The position numbers were made by a program, and so were the translations under genes. A stretch of DNA of 64,000 nucleotides, taken from Pseudolysobacter antarcticus (GTDB lineage: Bacteria; Pseudomonadota; Gammaproteobacteria; Xanthomonadales; Rhodanobacteraceae). The notes under the pieces are model-generated. The model had not been told where the DNA came from, searched no databases, and saw only the letters and a list, made by a program, of their open reading frames with translations. The stretch spans positions 2,480,001 through 2,544,000 of the forward strand of contig NZ_CP035704.1 in assembly GCF_004168365.1 (NCBI RefSeq). Direction: 5' to 3'. Shown here one piece after another: positions 52,301 through 61,202 of this stretch (position 1 is the stretch's first letter; each line of letters begins with the position of its first letter).

Positions 52301-52372
52301 GGCAGCTATGCGCTGGTGTTCAACGCGATGTTGAATTTCGATCATCTGGATGCGACGGAATCCGCGAAATAA
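49334..52372 (+). CDS. Secreted M14-family metallocarboxypeptidase
   Basis: 1012 residues from an ATG at 49334; longer frames run back over the LysR gene. Signal peptide about residues 1-22 (CLIFCGLSLATAAASA). The peptidase domain (about 80-400) shows the zinc motif in GTIHSTETGAPTALMEL, ITPVVEPDGRDR, and the third ligand in VLHDLHESVPFLYD. A Lys/Asp-rich linker near residue 485 leads to a beta-rich second half, which ends with a segment resembling a glutamine-amidotransferase-like flavodoxin fold (RYDVILFGPVGVD-like strands, FIEQGGLFVTSSDSAKFAI). It probably degrades peptides outside the cell or in the periplasm. It is the second, quite different M14 protein of the window. Confidence 0.88.
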   Translation: MLHYTRCLIFCGLSLATAAASADPGNISDRYARDPQQKVDEAYSKKIAEYTTATMFNSALTNYLPASATVPTPAKVLGDVAGAPNMLPYTKDIYRYFRLLADSSPRVKVFSIGKSEEGREMIAVAIADEALLADLKDNDARLAQLADPRTIGMDDTKASALVAKTTPVYYITGTIHSTETGAPTALMELAYRLAVDDAPYIKGIRSRVITLITPVVEPDGRDRMVDLYNWHRAHLGENYPHLLYWGHYVAHDNNRDAMGMTLNLTRNVMTTYVGWHAQVLHDLHESVPFLYDNTVGDGPYNAWVDPILTSEWQQLGWDNVQQMTQFGMPGVFTHGDFDTWSPGYLMFIAAMHNGISRLYETFGNHGADTEERILSPDEYSRTWYRQNPPLAKVTWSQRNNNNYEQTALLSTLNYFADNGKQFLQNFYRKSKRSIEKPANGGPAAYVLSAEDAHLGAQAELLRILQLQHVEIQRAGSAFTAQVIAPPEKKDDKKTDDKTIEAKDKSADAVKDTKPKMIARNFAAGSYIVRMDQPYSRIADALLDRQYWAPEDAQKHPYDDTGWSMGDQFGTEVVRVTDNGILNVAAQAVTGTINAPGGVHGEGAMYVIDNHADIALITLRYAFKGADITVAEKAFDTDGRHFNAGALFVRGASGKAFADKLVELGLDAYATNAAPDVATHHLSAPRIALMHTWLDTQTEGWWRMALDKLKVPYSYINTQTVAREDDLRRKYDVILFGPVGVDNSQLIVDGLPMWGNAMPWKTTPLTPNMGNIDSTDDIRPGLGGAGVAHLRKFIEQGGLFVTSSDSAKFAIDMGLAPGVFVASAKDLRVVGSVLGAEIVDAASPVAFGYSKNFALYSPNGMAFSVSNLVTGDDGLANAKDYKRPTGRGGPSEVDTVQSRGDSEIPALPSAKPWQALPLNAQQQRNNPFAIPASLRPKTIVRFGDADDLLISGLLQGGGALAQRAAVVDARLGRGHTLLFANNPIWRGETIGSYALVFNAMLNFDHLDATESAK

Positions 52373-52424
52373 TCTGCATCACGCCGTCTTCGTCGCACGG
52401 GGGAGATTGACGGTAAATCGATAA

Positions 52425-52451
52425 ACGCCATGCGCGAAAAGCGCATGGCGT
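52425..52451. terminator. Bidirectional hairpin between convergent M14 and phospholipase genes
   Basis: An 11-bp perfect stem (52425-52435 with 52441-52451) around a GAAAA loop lies midway between the two stops. T-runs are weak on both sides, but the position fits a shared terminator. Confidence 0.6.
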
Positions 52452-52480
52452 GGTCGATGTCCCGAGTTTGAGCTTGAGAT

Positions 52481-53587
52481 TTACAGCCAATCGGTAAGCA
52501 TGACACCGAGGCCAACGGTATTCTGTCGATGGTTATAATCGATCAAACTGTCGCCGTAACCCGAGAACAATTGCACGTAGCCTTTCAGGTTCAGATACAG
52601 CGGAAACGTCCAGTCGAACTGCACCGCACCGTGATTGTGATCGCTGTCGAGATTGTTGCGCACGGTCAGGATGTACATGTTGCCATCGCGCTTGTACGCG
52701 GCGACCAGATCACCGTGGCCGAGGTAATGCGTGATGTCCGGATTGTCGTCGGTCTTGTCGCTCAGGCGCCACCAGCGGCGGAACTGCAACGCAAAATCGC
52801 CGCGGTCGAATCCGATCTGCGCATACACACGATTCCAGCTGCGCGAGAGCGGATCGGCCTGGCCGTTCGACTGATGATCGAACGCAAGATTTATGAAACG
52901 TCCGTGCAGACCGAACAAATCGTAATTGGTCGGGAACGCCAGAATCGCCTCGGGCTCGTAGTTGGTTTCGCGAAACGGGCGCGAGTCTGCACTGTTGTAG
53001 ACCTGCCAATTACTCTGCTGCGTGTAGGCCGCCCAGAGATCGGCATGGCCGAACAAAATATCTTCGAGAATTTTGGTCTTGAAGCTGACCTGAAACTTGA
53101 GTTCTTCTTTCTGATAACCGCCTGGATCGGGGTTTGCCGCCTCATGCGTCGGCGAATACGGATGATTGTTGACGTTATCGTTGTAGACGCCGGGCAATAC
53201 GTAGTTGGCGTGATGCGTGACGAAATGGAACAGGCCGTTTTTCTCGTCGGGTTCCAGTTCCCAGTGCTGCGAAACCAGCCGCCCGATCGGCGCATATTCC
53301 GGTACCGGCGGCGGTAGCCCCTGCTCGCCCTTGGGTTTTTCCGGAGACGAATTTGTATTGCCGCTGGTTTGATCGGCGGCCGCATTTGCTACCGGTTTGC
53401 CCGCGACATCCGTACCTGCACTCATTGCGTCGTAACACGCAAGCCGCTGCGAATTATCGGTTATCGCCTTGCAGTCTGCCGCACTTCCTGCGGCGATCGC
53501 CTGAGACACAAATGCAACCGGAAACACAGATACGCACAGACCAAGCCACTGTGCTTTGCTAGAGTTACAGCATGAAAGAAATTTCAT
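52481..53587 (-). CDS. pldA: Outer-membrane phospholipase A1 (OMPLA)
   Basis: 368 residues from an ATG at 53587. Signal peptide about residues 10-34 (LGLCVSVFPVAFVSQAIAAG). A Pro/Asn-rich region follows, then the barrel. The catalytic segment FDHQSNGQADPLSRSWNRVY contains the His-Ser pair (HQSNG) and the Asn of SRSWNR seen in all OMPLA enzymes. The last residues (VGLGVMLTDWL) form the closing aromatic strand. It sits in the outer membrane and, on dimerisation with calcium, hydrolyses phospholipids that have moved to the outer leaflet. The N-terminal extension is longer than in Escherichia coli and includes a small cysteine-bearing segment. Confidence 0.93.
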   Translation of the reverse strand: MKFLSCCNSSKAQWLGLCVSVFPVAFVSQAIAAGSAADCKAITDNSQRLACYDAMSAGTDVAGKPVANAAADQTSGNTNSSPEKPKGEQGLPPPVPEYAPIGRLVSQHWELEPDEKNGLFHFVTHHANYVLPGVYNDNVNNHPYSPTHEAANPDPGGYQKEELKFQVSFKTKILEDILFGHADLWAAYTQQSNWQVYNSADSRPFRETNYEPEAILAFPTNYDLFGLHGRFINLAFDHQSNGQADPLSRSWNRVYAQIGFDRGDFALQFRRWWRLSDKTDDNPDITHYLGHGDLVAAYKRDGNMYILTVRNNLDSDHNHGAVQFDWTFPLYLNLKGYVQLFSGYGDSLIDYNHRQNTVGLGVMLTDWL

Positions 53588-53759
53588 CAAAGAATAATTC
53601 CGAATAGACTGTCGCGAGTCTGCCACAAACCGCAAGACGGCGACGTGACGAGCCACCTCACATTTCGTGAGTCGTCGTCTCGGTTGTCAGGTCGATATCC
53701 AGCGATCCGGTATAGTGCTGCTACGCATTCCAATTGCCATCAAGCCAGAAAAAATACCC

Positions 53760-54767
53760 ATGACCCAACAGAATTTTCCAGTCACGCTCGCGAGCTGGAT
53801 TCTTGCCGCTGTCGCCCTCGCGGCGGTCATCGTGCTGCAACTCCTGCCGGCGCTGCTCGCCGGCCTGCTGGTGTACGAGCTGGTCGATACACTCACGCCG
53901 TTGCTGCAAAAACGCCTGCCCGGCGAACGCGCGCGCTGGCTCGCAGTGGCGTTGCTTGGTGTGCTCGTGATCGGTTTGCTGACATGGCTGATTTTCGCCG
54001 CGGTATCGTATTTTCGTGGCGAGGCCGGCAATCCGGCCGCCCTGATGGACAAGGTGATGATCGTAGTGGATCGCGCACGTGCGCAATTGCCGCCATTCAT
54101 CGTCGATCGTTTGCCGGATAGCGTCGAGGACTTCCGCCTCGCGGTGATGGAATGGCTGCGCGCGCATGTCGCCGAGCTGCAATTTGCGGGCAAGGAAGCC
54201 GTGCGCATTTTCATCAGCATCCTGATCGGCATGATCCTCGGCGCGCTGATCGCACTCGATCATTCGCATCAGCAACGTTCATGGCGGCCGTTGTCATCGG
54301 CGCTGATTGCGCGCTGCACGCGATTTGCGACGGCATTTCGCAACGTGGTGTTCGCGCAGATCAAGATTTCGCTGTTGAATACCTTGTTCACAGCGATTTT
54401 CCTGCTCGGCGTTTTGCCGATTCTGGACATCCATTTGCCACTCAGTAAAACCCTCGTGGCGCTGACGTTTGTGGTCGGACTATTGCCCGTGGTCGGCAAC
54501 CTGATTTCGAACACGCTGATCGTCGCGGTGTCGCTATCGGTATCGTTGTGGGTCGCGCTGGCCGCACTTATATTCCTGATCCTGATCCACAAGCTCGAGT
54601 ATTTTCTCAACGCGCGTATCGTCGGCGCGCAGATCAGCGCCAAGGCTTGGGAATTGTTGCTTGCGATGCTGGTGATGGAAGCCGCGTTCGGACCCGCCGG
54701 CATCGTCGCCGCGCCGATTTACTACGCCTATCTGAAAAGCGAATTGCAGCACGCCAATCTGGTGTAA
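53760..54767 (+). CDS. AI-2E family (PerM/YdiK-like) membrane transporter
   Basis: 335 residues from the ATG at 53760. About eight hydrophobic helices, with LLAGLLVYELVDTLTPLLQKRLPG near the start, an amphipathic extracytoplasmic region (residues 100-160) and the conserved end ILIHKLEYFLNARIVG with AFGPAGIVAAPIYYAYLKSEL. The family exports small molecules or acts as Na/H antiporter; the name AI-2 exporter is not a safe functional claim. It stands apart from the phospholipase gene it diverges from. Confidence 0.88.
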   Translation: MTQQNFPVTLASWILAAVALAAVIVLQLLPALLAGLLVYELVDTLTPLLQKRLPGERARWLAVALLGVLVIGLLTWLIFAAVSYFRGEAGNPAALMDKVMIVVDRARAQLPPFIVDRLPDSVEDFRLAVMEWLRAHVAELQFAGKEAVRIFISILIGMILGALIALDHSHQQRSWRPLSSALIARCTRFATAFRNVVFAQIKISLLNTLFTAIFLLGVLPILDIHLPLSKTLVALTFVVGLLPVVGNLISNTLIVAVSLSVSLWVALAALIFLILIHKLEYFLNARIVGAQISAKAWELLLAMLVMEAAFGPAGIVAAPIYYAYLKSELQHANLV

Positions 54768-54806
54768 CGCAGCTTAGCGCGCTCGTATTGGCCACGGATT
54801 TTTTTG

Positions 54807-55976
54807 ATGTTGTGCAGTTATTACCAAGCGGGATCGTGTCGCTCGTGTTCGCAGATCGAACAGCCGTACGCGATACAACTTAAAGCCAAGGAGCAGCATT
54901 GCCGCGAGGCGTTGCAGGCGTTTGCCGATGTCACGTGGCTGCCACCGGTCGCGAGTCGTGAAACAGGATTTCGCAACAAGGCGAAGATGGTCGTCAGCGG
55001 CAGTGTTGACCAGCCGTTGCTCGGCATACTCGGTTCAACCGGACATGGCGTTGACCTCAGCGATTGCCCACTCTACCCGGCTGTATTGAGCGCAGCCTTC
55101 GCCACGATTGCGGCCTGGATTACGCAAGCCGATATCACGCCTTATGATCTTGTTACACGACGCGGTGAGCTCAAGTACATCCTGCTGACCCTGGCGCAAC
55201 ACTCCGGCGAACTGATGCTGCGTTTTGTGCTGCGCTCGCAGGAAGCCGAAGCGCGCATGCGCAAACATTTCCCCGCGTTGCAGGCGACGCTGCCGCAGTT
55301 GCGCGTGGTATCGATCAACCTGCAGCCCGAACACAAGGCGATTTTCGAGGGTGAGCGCGAAATACTGCTGACTTCGCATGCGCATTTGACCATGCAGTTG
55401 AATGGTCTGCCGTTGCATCTGCGCCCGCAAAGTTTTTTCCAGACCAACGATGCGGTTGCCGCGCAACTGTATGCACAGGCACGTGACTGGAGCGACGAGC
55501 TCGCACCGGCCTCGGTGTGGGATTTGTTCTGCGGCGTCGGCGGTTTCGCCTTGCATTGCGCCGACAGCATGCGCCATGTCACGGGTATCGAAACCAGCGC
55601 CGAAGCGATCATCAGTGCCGAGCGCAGCCGCGACGAACTCGGTCTGCAGAATGTACAATTCCGCGCGCTCGACGCGACTGACTTTGTCCGCGGTAACCAG
55701 ACCGCGCCCGAGCTCGTCATCGTCAATCCGCCGCGCCGTGGCATCGGCAAATCGTTGTGCGAATGGATCGATGCATCCGGCGCAAAATCGCTGATTTATT
55801 CGAGCTGCAATGTCGAATCGCTAGCGCGCGATCTGGCGCAGATGCAAGGCTTCAAACTCGTTCGCGCGCGTGTGCTCGACATGTTTCCGCATACCAAACA
55901 CTACGAAATCATCACCCTGCTGAAGCGCCATACAAACCCGAATCCGCGTCAACCCTCTAGCGTTATCGCGAAATAA
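54807..55976 (+). CDS. rlmC: 23S rRNA (uracil-747-C5)-methyltransferase RlmC
   Basis: 389 residues. The four cysteines for the [4Fe-4S] cluster are present at residues 3, 11, 14 and 87 in MLCSYYQAGSCRSC and SDCPLYP. The SAM-binding Rossmann part has VWDLFCGVGGFALHCA, and the TrmA-type catalytic sites are IVNPPRRGIG and IYSSCNVESLARDL with the nucleophile Cys. The Cys spacing at the N-terminus and the short length separate RlmC from RlmD and TrmA. It modifies U747 of 23S rRNA in the cytoplasm using SAM. Confidence 0.95.
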   Translation: MLCSYYQAGSCRSCSQIEQPYAIQLKAKEQHCREALQAFADVTWLPPVASRETGFRNKAKMVVSGSVDQPLLGILGSTGHGVDLSDCPLYPAVLSAAFATIAAWITQADITPYDLVTRRGELKYILLTLAQHSGELMLRFVLRSQEAEARMRKHFPALQATLPQLRVVSINLQPEHKAIFEGEREILLTSHAHLTMQLNGLPLHLRPQSFFQTNDAVAAQLYAQARDWSDELAPASVWDLFCGVGGFALHCADSMRHVTGIETSAEAIISAERSRDELGLQNVQFRALDATDFVRGNQTAPELVIVNPPRRGIGKSLCEWIDASGAKSLIYSSCNVESLARDLAQMQGFKLVRARVLDMFPHTKHYEIITLLKRHTNPNPRQPSSVIAK

Positions 55977-56047
55977 TGTGTATCTAGGAACAACGGCACG
56001 ATCGACAGATTCGACGCGCCTCCCATCAATCCACGAGGAGAGAAAAA

Positions 56048-56167
56048 ATGGCCAAGGGCATGGAACAAAAGAAAGACGCCAAGAAGAAACCGGAAAAGAC
56101 CATGAAGGAAAAACGTCAGGAAAAAAATGCGAAGAAACAGTCGAAATCTTTCGGGCCTGCCAAGTAA
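56048..56167 (+). CDS. 39-residue lysine-rich small protein
   Basis: A GAGGAG site at a good distance precedes an ATG that opens MAKGMEQKKDAKKKPEKTMK and runs 39 codons to a TAA. Fourteen of 39 residues are Lys, with one Arg, and the end is SKSFGPAK. Such short basic proteins recur in this bacterial group; nucleic-acid or ribosome binding is only a guess. It is too short to be found by length filters. Confidence 0.7.
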   Translation: MAKGMEQKKDAKKKPEKTMKEKRQEKNAKKQSKSFGPAK

Positions 56168-56182
56168 TCCCACACTTTATTG

Positions 56183-56623
56183 ATGACTAGTTTCGGAAAC
56201 TGGGAATTTACCTGTGATCTTGCAAGGACCTGCGCAGCCTACGCGCAGGTCAAGCACGGTAGTTCGGAAAACTGTGATTGCAACGGCTGTCGTAACTTTG
56301 TCCGCGTACGCGATACGGCATTTCCCGATAAATTTCTGCGATTACTCGAAAATCTTGGAATCGATCCGCAGAAAGATGGCGAAATTTTCCACTGTGCTCA
56401 GCTTTCACCTGGACGCCATAGCTACGGCGGGTGGTTTCACTTTGTCGGCACGCTGGAAAAAACGGGAGATTTTGCCCCGATTGAGTTAGGCGAAGGCTTT
56501 ATCGCGTGGCTATGCCATTCCAGCGCGCCCGCACTCTCCAGATTGAAGGGATTACCGCTCGTGCAAGTTGAATTCAATGCGGAAAACATTCCTTGGTTAT
56601 TGAATGAACCCGAACCGCAGTGA
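56183..56623 (+). CDS. Conserved-looking hypothetical protein with CxCxxC cluster
   Basis: 146 residues. The N-terminal third contains a cysteine group (CDLARTC, then CDCNGCRNF) that could bind a metal, followed by FPDKFLRLLENLGIDPQKDGE, a tryptophan- and glycine-rich stretch (HSYGGWFHFVGTLE) and a final VQVEFNAENIPWLLNEPEPQ. The pattern is that of a compact cytoplasmic domain of unknown function. The last 20 bases overlap the flavoprotein gene start, suggesting cotranscription. Confidence 0.75.
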   Translation: MTSFGNWEFTCDLARTCAAYAQVKHGSSENCDCNGCRNFVRVRDTAFPDKFLRLLENLGIDPQKDGEIFHCAQLSPGRHSYGGWFHFVGTLEKTGDFAPIELGEGFIAWLCHSSAPALSRLKGLPLVQVEFNAENIPWLLNEPEPQ

Positions 56624-57851
56624 AAGCGTCGCCATCGTCGGCGGCGGGCCGGCGGGATTGATGGCGGCCGAAGTGGCTTGCGCGGCGGGCCTGCAAGTCG
56701 ATGTGTTTGACACGATGGGTTCGGTCGGGCGCAAGTTTCTGCTGGCCGGCAAAGGCGGTTTGAATCTCACGCATTCCGAACCGTTCGCGCAGTTCGTGAT
56801 GCGTTATAGCGCACGCCATGCCGAAGTCGAACATTGGCTGCAGTCGTTCGATGCAGCCGCGTTACGTGCATGGGCACGCGGCTTCGGCGTGGAAACATTT
56901 GTTGGCAGCTCGGGACGCGTATTTCCACGCGACCTCAAGGCCGCGCCATTGCTGCGTGGCTGGGTGCGGCGCCTGCGCGAAAGTGGCGTGCGCTTTCATG
57001 TGCATCATCGTTGCATCGGCTGGCATAACAGCGGCGCACTGCGATTTTCCAGCGCCGACAGTGAACGTCTGGTTGCAGCCGATGCGGTAATTCTCGCAAT
57101 GGGCGGCGGCAGTTGGCCGGAGCTCGGTTCGGACGGCGCATGGCAAACGTGGCTGAGCGAAATGTCGGTCGATATCGCACCGCTGCAGCCGTCGAACTGC
57201 GGTTTCGAGCTGGACTGGAGCGAGCATTTTTCTTCGCGTCACGCCGGCCATCCGCTCAAAGCTGTGCGCATTTCCTTGATCGATCAACTTGGCGAACACC
57301 ATTCGCAGCTTGGCGAATTTGTGATCACCGCCAAAGGTGTCGAAGGCAGCTTGATCTATGCACTCTCGGCCCCGCTGCGCGATACGATCACGGCACAAGG
57401 CAAGGTCGAAATTCGCCTCGATCTGACACCGGATCGCGACCTCGAAAGATTACATCGTGACCTCGCCCGCCCGCGTGGCGGTCGTTCGCTGGCAACACAT
57501 TTGCGGCGCACGATCGGTATCGAAGGCGTCAAGGCTGGCTTGCTTTACGAAGTCGTGCCGAAGGCCGATTTCAACGATCCGCACAACCTCGCGGCATGGA
57601 TCAAATCATTACCGTTGGTGTTGCAACGTCCGCGCCCGATCGCCGAGGCGATCAGCAGTTCCGGCGGAGTGAAATTTGCTGCGCTCGATAAAAACCTCAT
57701 GCTGCGTGCGCGCCCCGGAATTTTCTGCGCGGGCGAGATGATCGACTGGGAAGCACCAACCGGCGGTTATCTGCTCACCGCGTGTTTTGCCAGTGGCCGT
57801 GTTGCCGGTCTCGGCGCGGTGGATTGGTTGAGCAGGCAAACCGAAGTCTGA
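56604..57851 (+). CDS. FAD-dependent oxidoreductase of the BaiN/HI0933 (TIGR03862) flavoprotein family
   Basis: 415 residues. The N-terminal Rossmann motif VAIVGGGPAGLMAAEVA binds FAD, VGRKFLLAGKGGLNLTHSEP is the hallmark of the HI0933/BaiN family, and the C-terminus ends in RPGIFCAGEMIDWEAPTGGYLLTACFASGRVAG. The family is widespread and mostly uncharacterised; a bile-acid reductase in gut bacteria is one studied member. A soluble reductase acting on an unknown metabolite is expected. It overlaps the preceding hypothetical gene. Confidence 0.93.
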   Translation: MNPNRSESVAIVGGGPAGLMAAEVACAAGLQVDVFDTMGSVGRKFLLAGKGGLNLTHSEPFAQFVMRYSARHAEVEHWLQSFDAAALRAWARGFGVETFVGSSGRVFPRDLKAAPLLRGWVRRLRESGVRFHVHHRCIGWHNSGALRFSSADSERLVAADAVILAMGGGSWPELGSDGAWQTWLSEMSVDIAPLQPSNCGFELDWSEHFSSRHAGHPLKAVRISLIDQLGEHHSQLGEFVITAKGVEGSLIYALSAPLRDTITAQGKVEIRLDLTPDRDLERLHRDLARPRGGRSLATHLRRTIGIEGVKAGLLYEVVPKADFNDPHNLAAWIKSLPLVLQRPRPIAEAISSSGGVKFAALDKNLMLRARPGIFCAGEMIDWEAPTGGYLLTACFASGRVAGLGAVDWLSRQTEV

Positions 57852-57887
57852 AACCTTTGGCGCCAGCGGCCGACAGCGGGGTTTCCG

Positions 57888-58349
57888 TCATTCAAACGCA
57901 GCAGAAAAACGACGCTGCATTTCTTCTGGGGTGAGCTGCTCGATTTGCGTGCTGATCGACCAGGTGTGGCCGTACGGATCGACCAGCATGCCCATGCGAT
58001 TGCCATGAAACTCGTCCTTGACTGCGCGCAATATCGTGGCGCCAGCGGCAATGGCGTGCGCGAAAAAATCGTCGACATCGTCGACACTCAGATGCAGTTT
58101 CACCGGCGAGCCGCCGATGCTTTGCGGACTTAAAGCGCCGAAATCCGGATACTCATCTGCCAGCATCAGCAACGAGTTGCCGATACGCAATTCGGCATGG
58201 CCAACCTTGCCGCCGGGTTCCGTTAACCGATACATTTCTTCGGCGCCGAAGGCCTCACGGTAGAACGCGATCGCACTCGCGGCATCACGCACCACGATGT
58301 ACGGCGTGAGCGTATGAAATCCATCGGGAATCGTTTTGAGGTTTTTCAT
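57888..58349 (-). CDS. PhnB-like VOC-family protein
   Basis: 153 residues; the ATG at 58349 has GGAG 6 bases upstream and is preferred over one 12 bases earlier. HTLTPYIVVRDAASAIAFYREAFGA, GHAELRIGNSLLMLADEYPD and DPYGHTWSISTQIEQLTPEEM are typical of PhnB/YcgJ-like glyoxalase-fold proteins. No reaction is assigned. It diverges from a TetR regulator with an inverted repeat between the two, so it is probably the regulated target. Confidence 0.9.
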   Translation of the reverse strand: MKNLKTIPDGFHTLTPYIVVRDAASAIAFYREAFGAEEMYRLTEPGGKVGHAELRIGNSLLMLADEYPDFGALSPQSIGGSPVKLHLSVDDVDDFFAHAIAAGATILRAVKDEFHGNRMGMLVDPYGHTWSISTQIEQLTPEEMQRRFSAAFE

Positions 58350-58427
58350 GGCGTTCTCCATGGTTGATTGAGGAATGATTGAGCCCAGCGAGCTTGCCGC
58401 GCAAAATTTGACCAGCTCGAAAAATAT

Positions 58428-58444
58428 CGTTACGATACGTAACG
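58428..58444. promoter_or_regulatory. Inverted repeat, candidate TetR operator
   Basis: CGTTACG (58428-58434) and CGTAACG (58438-58444) are exact reverse complements with a 3-base spacer, 7 bases before the TetR start codon and between the divergent genes. Confidence 0.65.
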
Positions 58445-58451
58445 TAATATT

Positions 58452-59111
58452 ATGAAAAAATCATCCTCTGTCAAGCACCAATCCACCCCAACGTCGATCG
58501 CGGCGAATGCACGCGGTCGCCCGCGCAATGTCGAGGCGCGCAATGCGATCCTGACTGCGGCGCGTTCGATGCTGGAAGAAGGTGGGATTGCCGCGGTCAC
58601 GATGGAAGGCATCGCGTTGCGTGCGGGTGTCGGCAAGCCGACGATTTACCGGACATGGCCAAACGCATTGGCGGTTGCGATGGCGGCGATGGTGGAAGTA
58701 CCGGTCCAGGTCTCCGCTCGCCGAAAAACGCCCAGCGGCGTGGCGGATTTACGCCGGCAGCTGGCCGACATCATCGCGGTATTTGCCACCCGCATGGGGC
58801 GCAACGTCGCCATGGTTCTCGCGGCGAGCAACGCGGATACCGAGTTATCGAAAGTTTTTCGCAATCACTTCATTCTGGCGCGACGCAATGAAGGACGCAG
58901 CTTTGTCGAACGCGCAATCGCTCAGCATGAGATCCGAGTCGATATCGATATCGAAGTCGTGCTCGATTTGATTTATGCGCCAGTGTTCTATCGCTTGCTG
59001 GTCGGACATGCGGCGCTGGATTCGCGCTTCACCGATAGCGTGTTGGCGCATGTACTGGCAGGCATTGGTACCAATCCAGCCAATATAAAACGTCGTATTA
59101 CAACGCCTTGA
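58452..59111 (+). CDS. TetR/AcrR-family transcriptional regulator
   Basis: 219 residues. After a basic tail, RGRPRNVEARNAILTAARSML opens the DNA-binding domain, with the helix-turn-helix ITMEGIALRAGVGKPTIYRTW-like stretch (read VTMEGIALRAGVGKPTIYRTW). The C-terminal ligand domain resembles the TetR_C_11/16 group. An inverted repeat immediately upstream is the likely operator for self-repression and for the divergent VOC gene. Confidence 0.92.
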   Translation: MKKSSSVKHQSTPTSIAANARGRPRNVEARNAILTAARSMLEEGGIAAVTMEGIALRAGVGKPTIYRTWPNALAVAMAAMVEVPVQVSARRKTPSGVADLRRQLADIIAVFATRMGRNVAMVLAASNADTELSKVFRNHFILARRNEGRSFVERAIAQHEIRVDIDIEVVLDLIYAPVFYRLLVGHAALDSRFTDSVLAHVLAGIGTNPANIKRRITTP

Positions 59112-59242
59112 TTGCTGCGATGGTGATACGCCAGCTTATTTTTGATTGGTGTTGCGTGACGCCTGCACGCCCTTGGCCGCACAGGTGTCGCGTCAAAATT
59201 ACCGGCATAGCTGAAATTCAAAGCGTAACGCCGTTCAACCGA

Positions 59243-60724
<1,482 letters not shown>

Positions 60725-61202
60725 TTCGTTACTCCCCCTGAAAAAACGAATACCGGCTTTGATATTGAATCGATCAAGGCACGCTGGCTAAATCGCGCAC
60801 GAAGGTCGGTTGATGTTTGATGAATCGTGCCCCACGATGCCCGCCTCCATTGGCTTTTATCGACCAGTGACAATCGGAAGATTCCGGTCATGATTCGCAA
60901 GACGTCAGAGCAACAGATGCACCGCGGCTACCCCGACGCGGCTAACCGTAGGCGTAGTTCGCGCAGTTCGTCTGATTCCCCCCTTGTGCCAGATGAAAAC
61001 AACTTAAGATCGGCGCCGCGATAGTATCGGGGAACGCCAAAATCCGCCAGCCCTTGGCAAACACAATGTTGATAGCATGAGGAATGAGCTGCACGCCGGT
61101 CGAGAGGGCAATCGAGCAAACAACCGGAAAACGTTTTGCTGATATCCGCGAACGCGAGCTTGCTTCAAGGCGCGGTAGTCGCGGATGCCACCGCAACGCA
61201 AA
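60725..61202. other. 478-base region without a clear gene
   Basis: It lies upstream of the collagen-like gene and beyond the end of DbpA. No frame has both a ribosome site and protein-like sequence, and no strong hairpin with a T-run was noticed. It must carry the promoter of the collagen-like gene. Confidence 0.5.
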
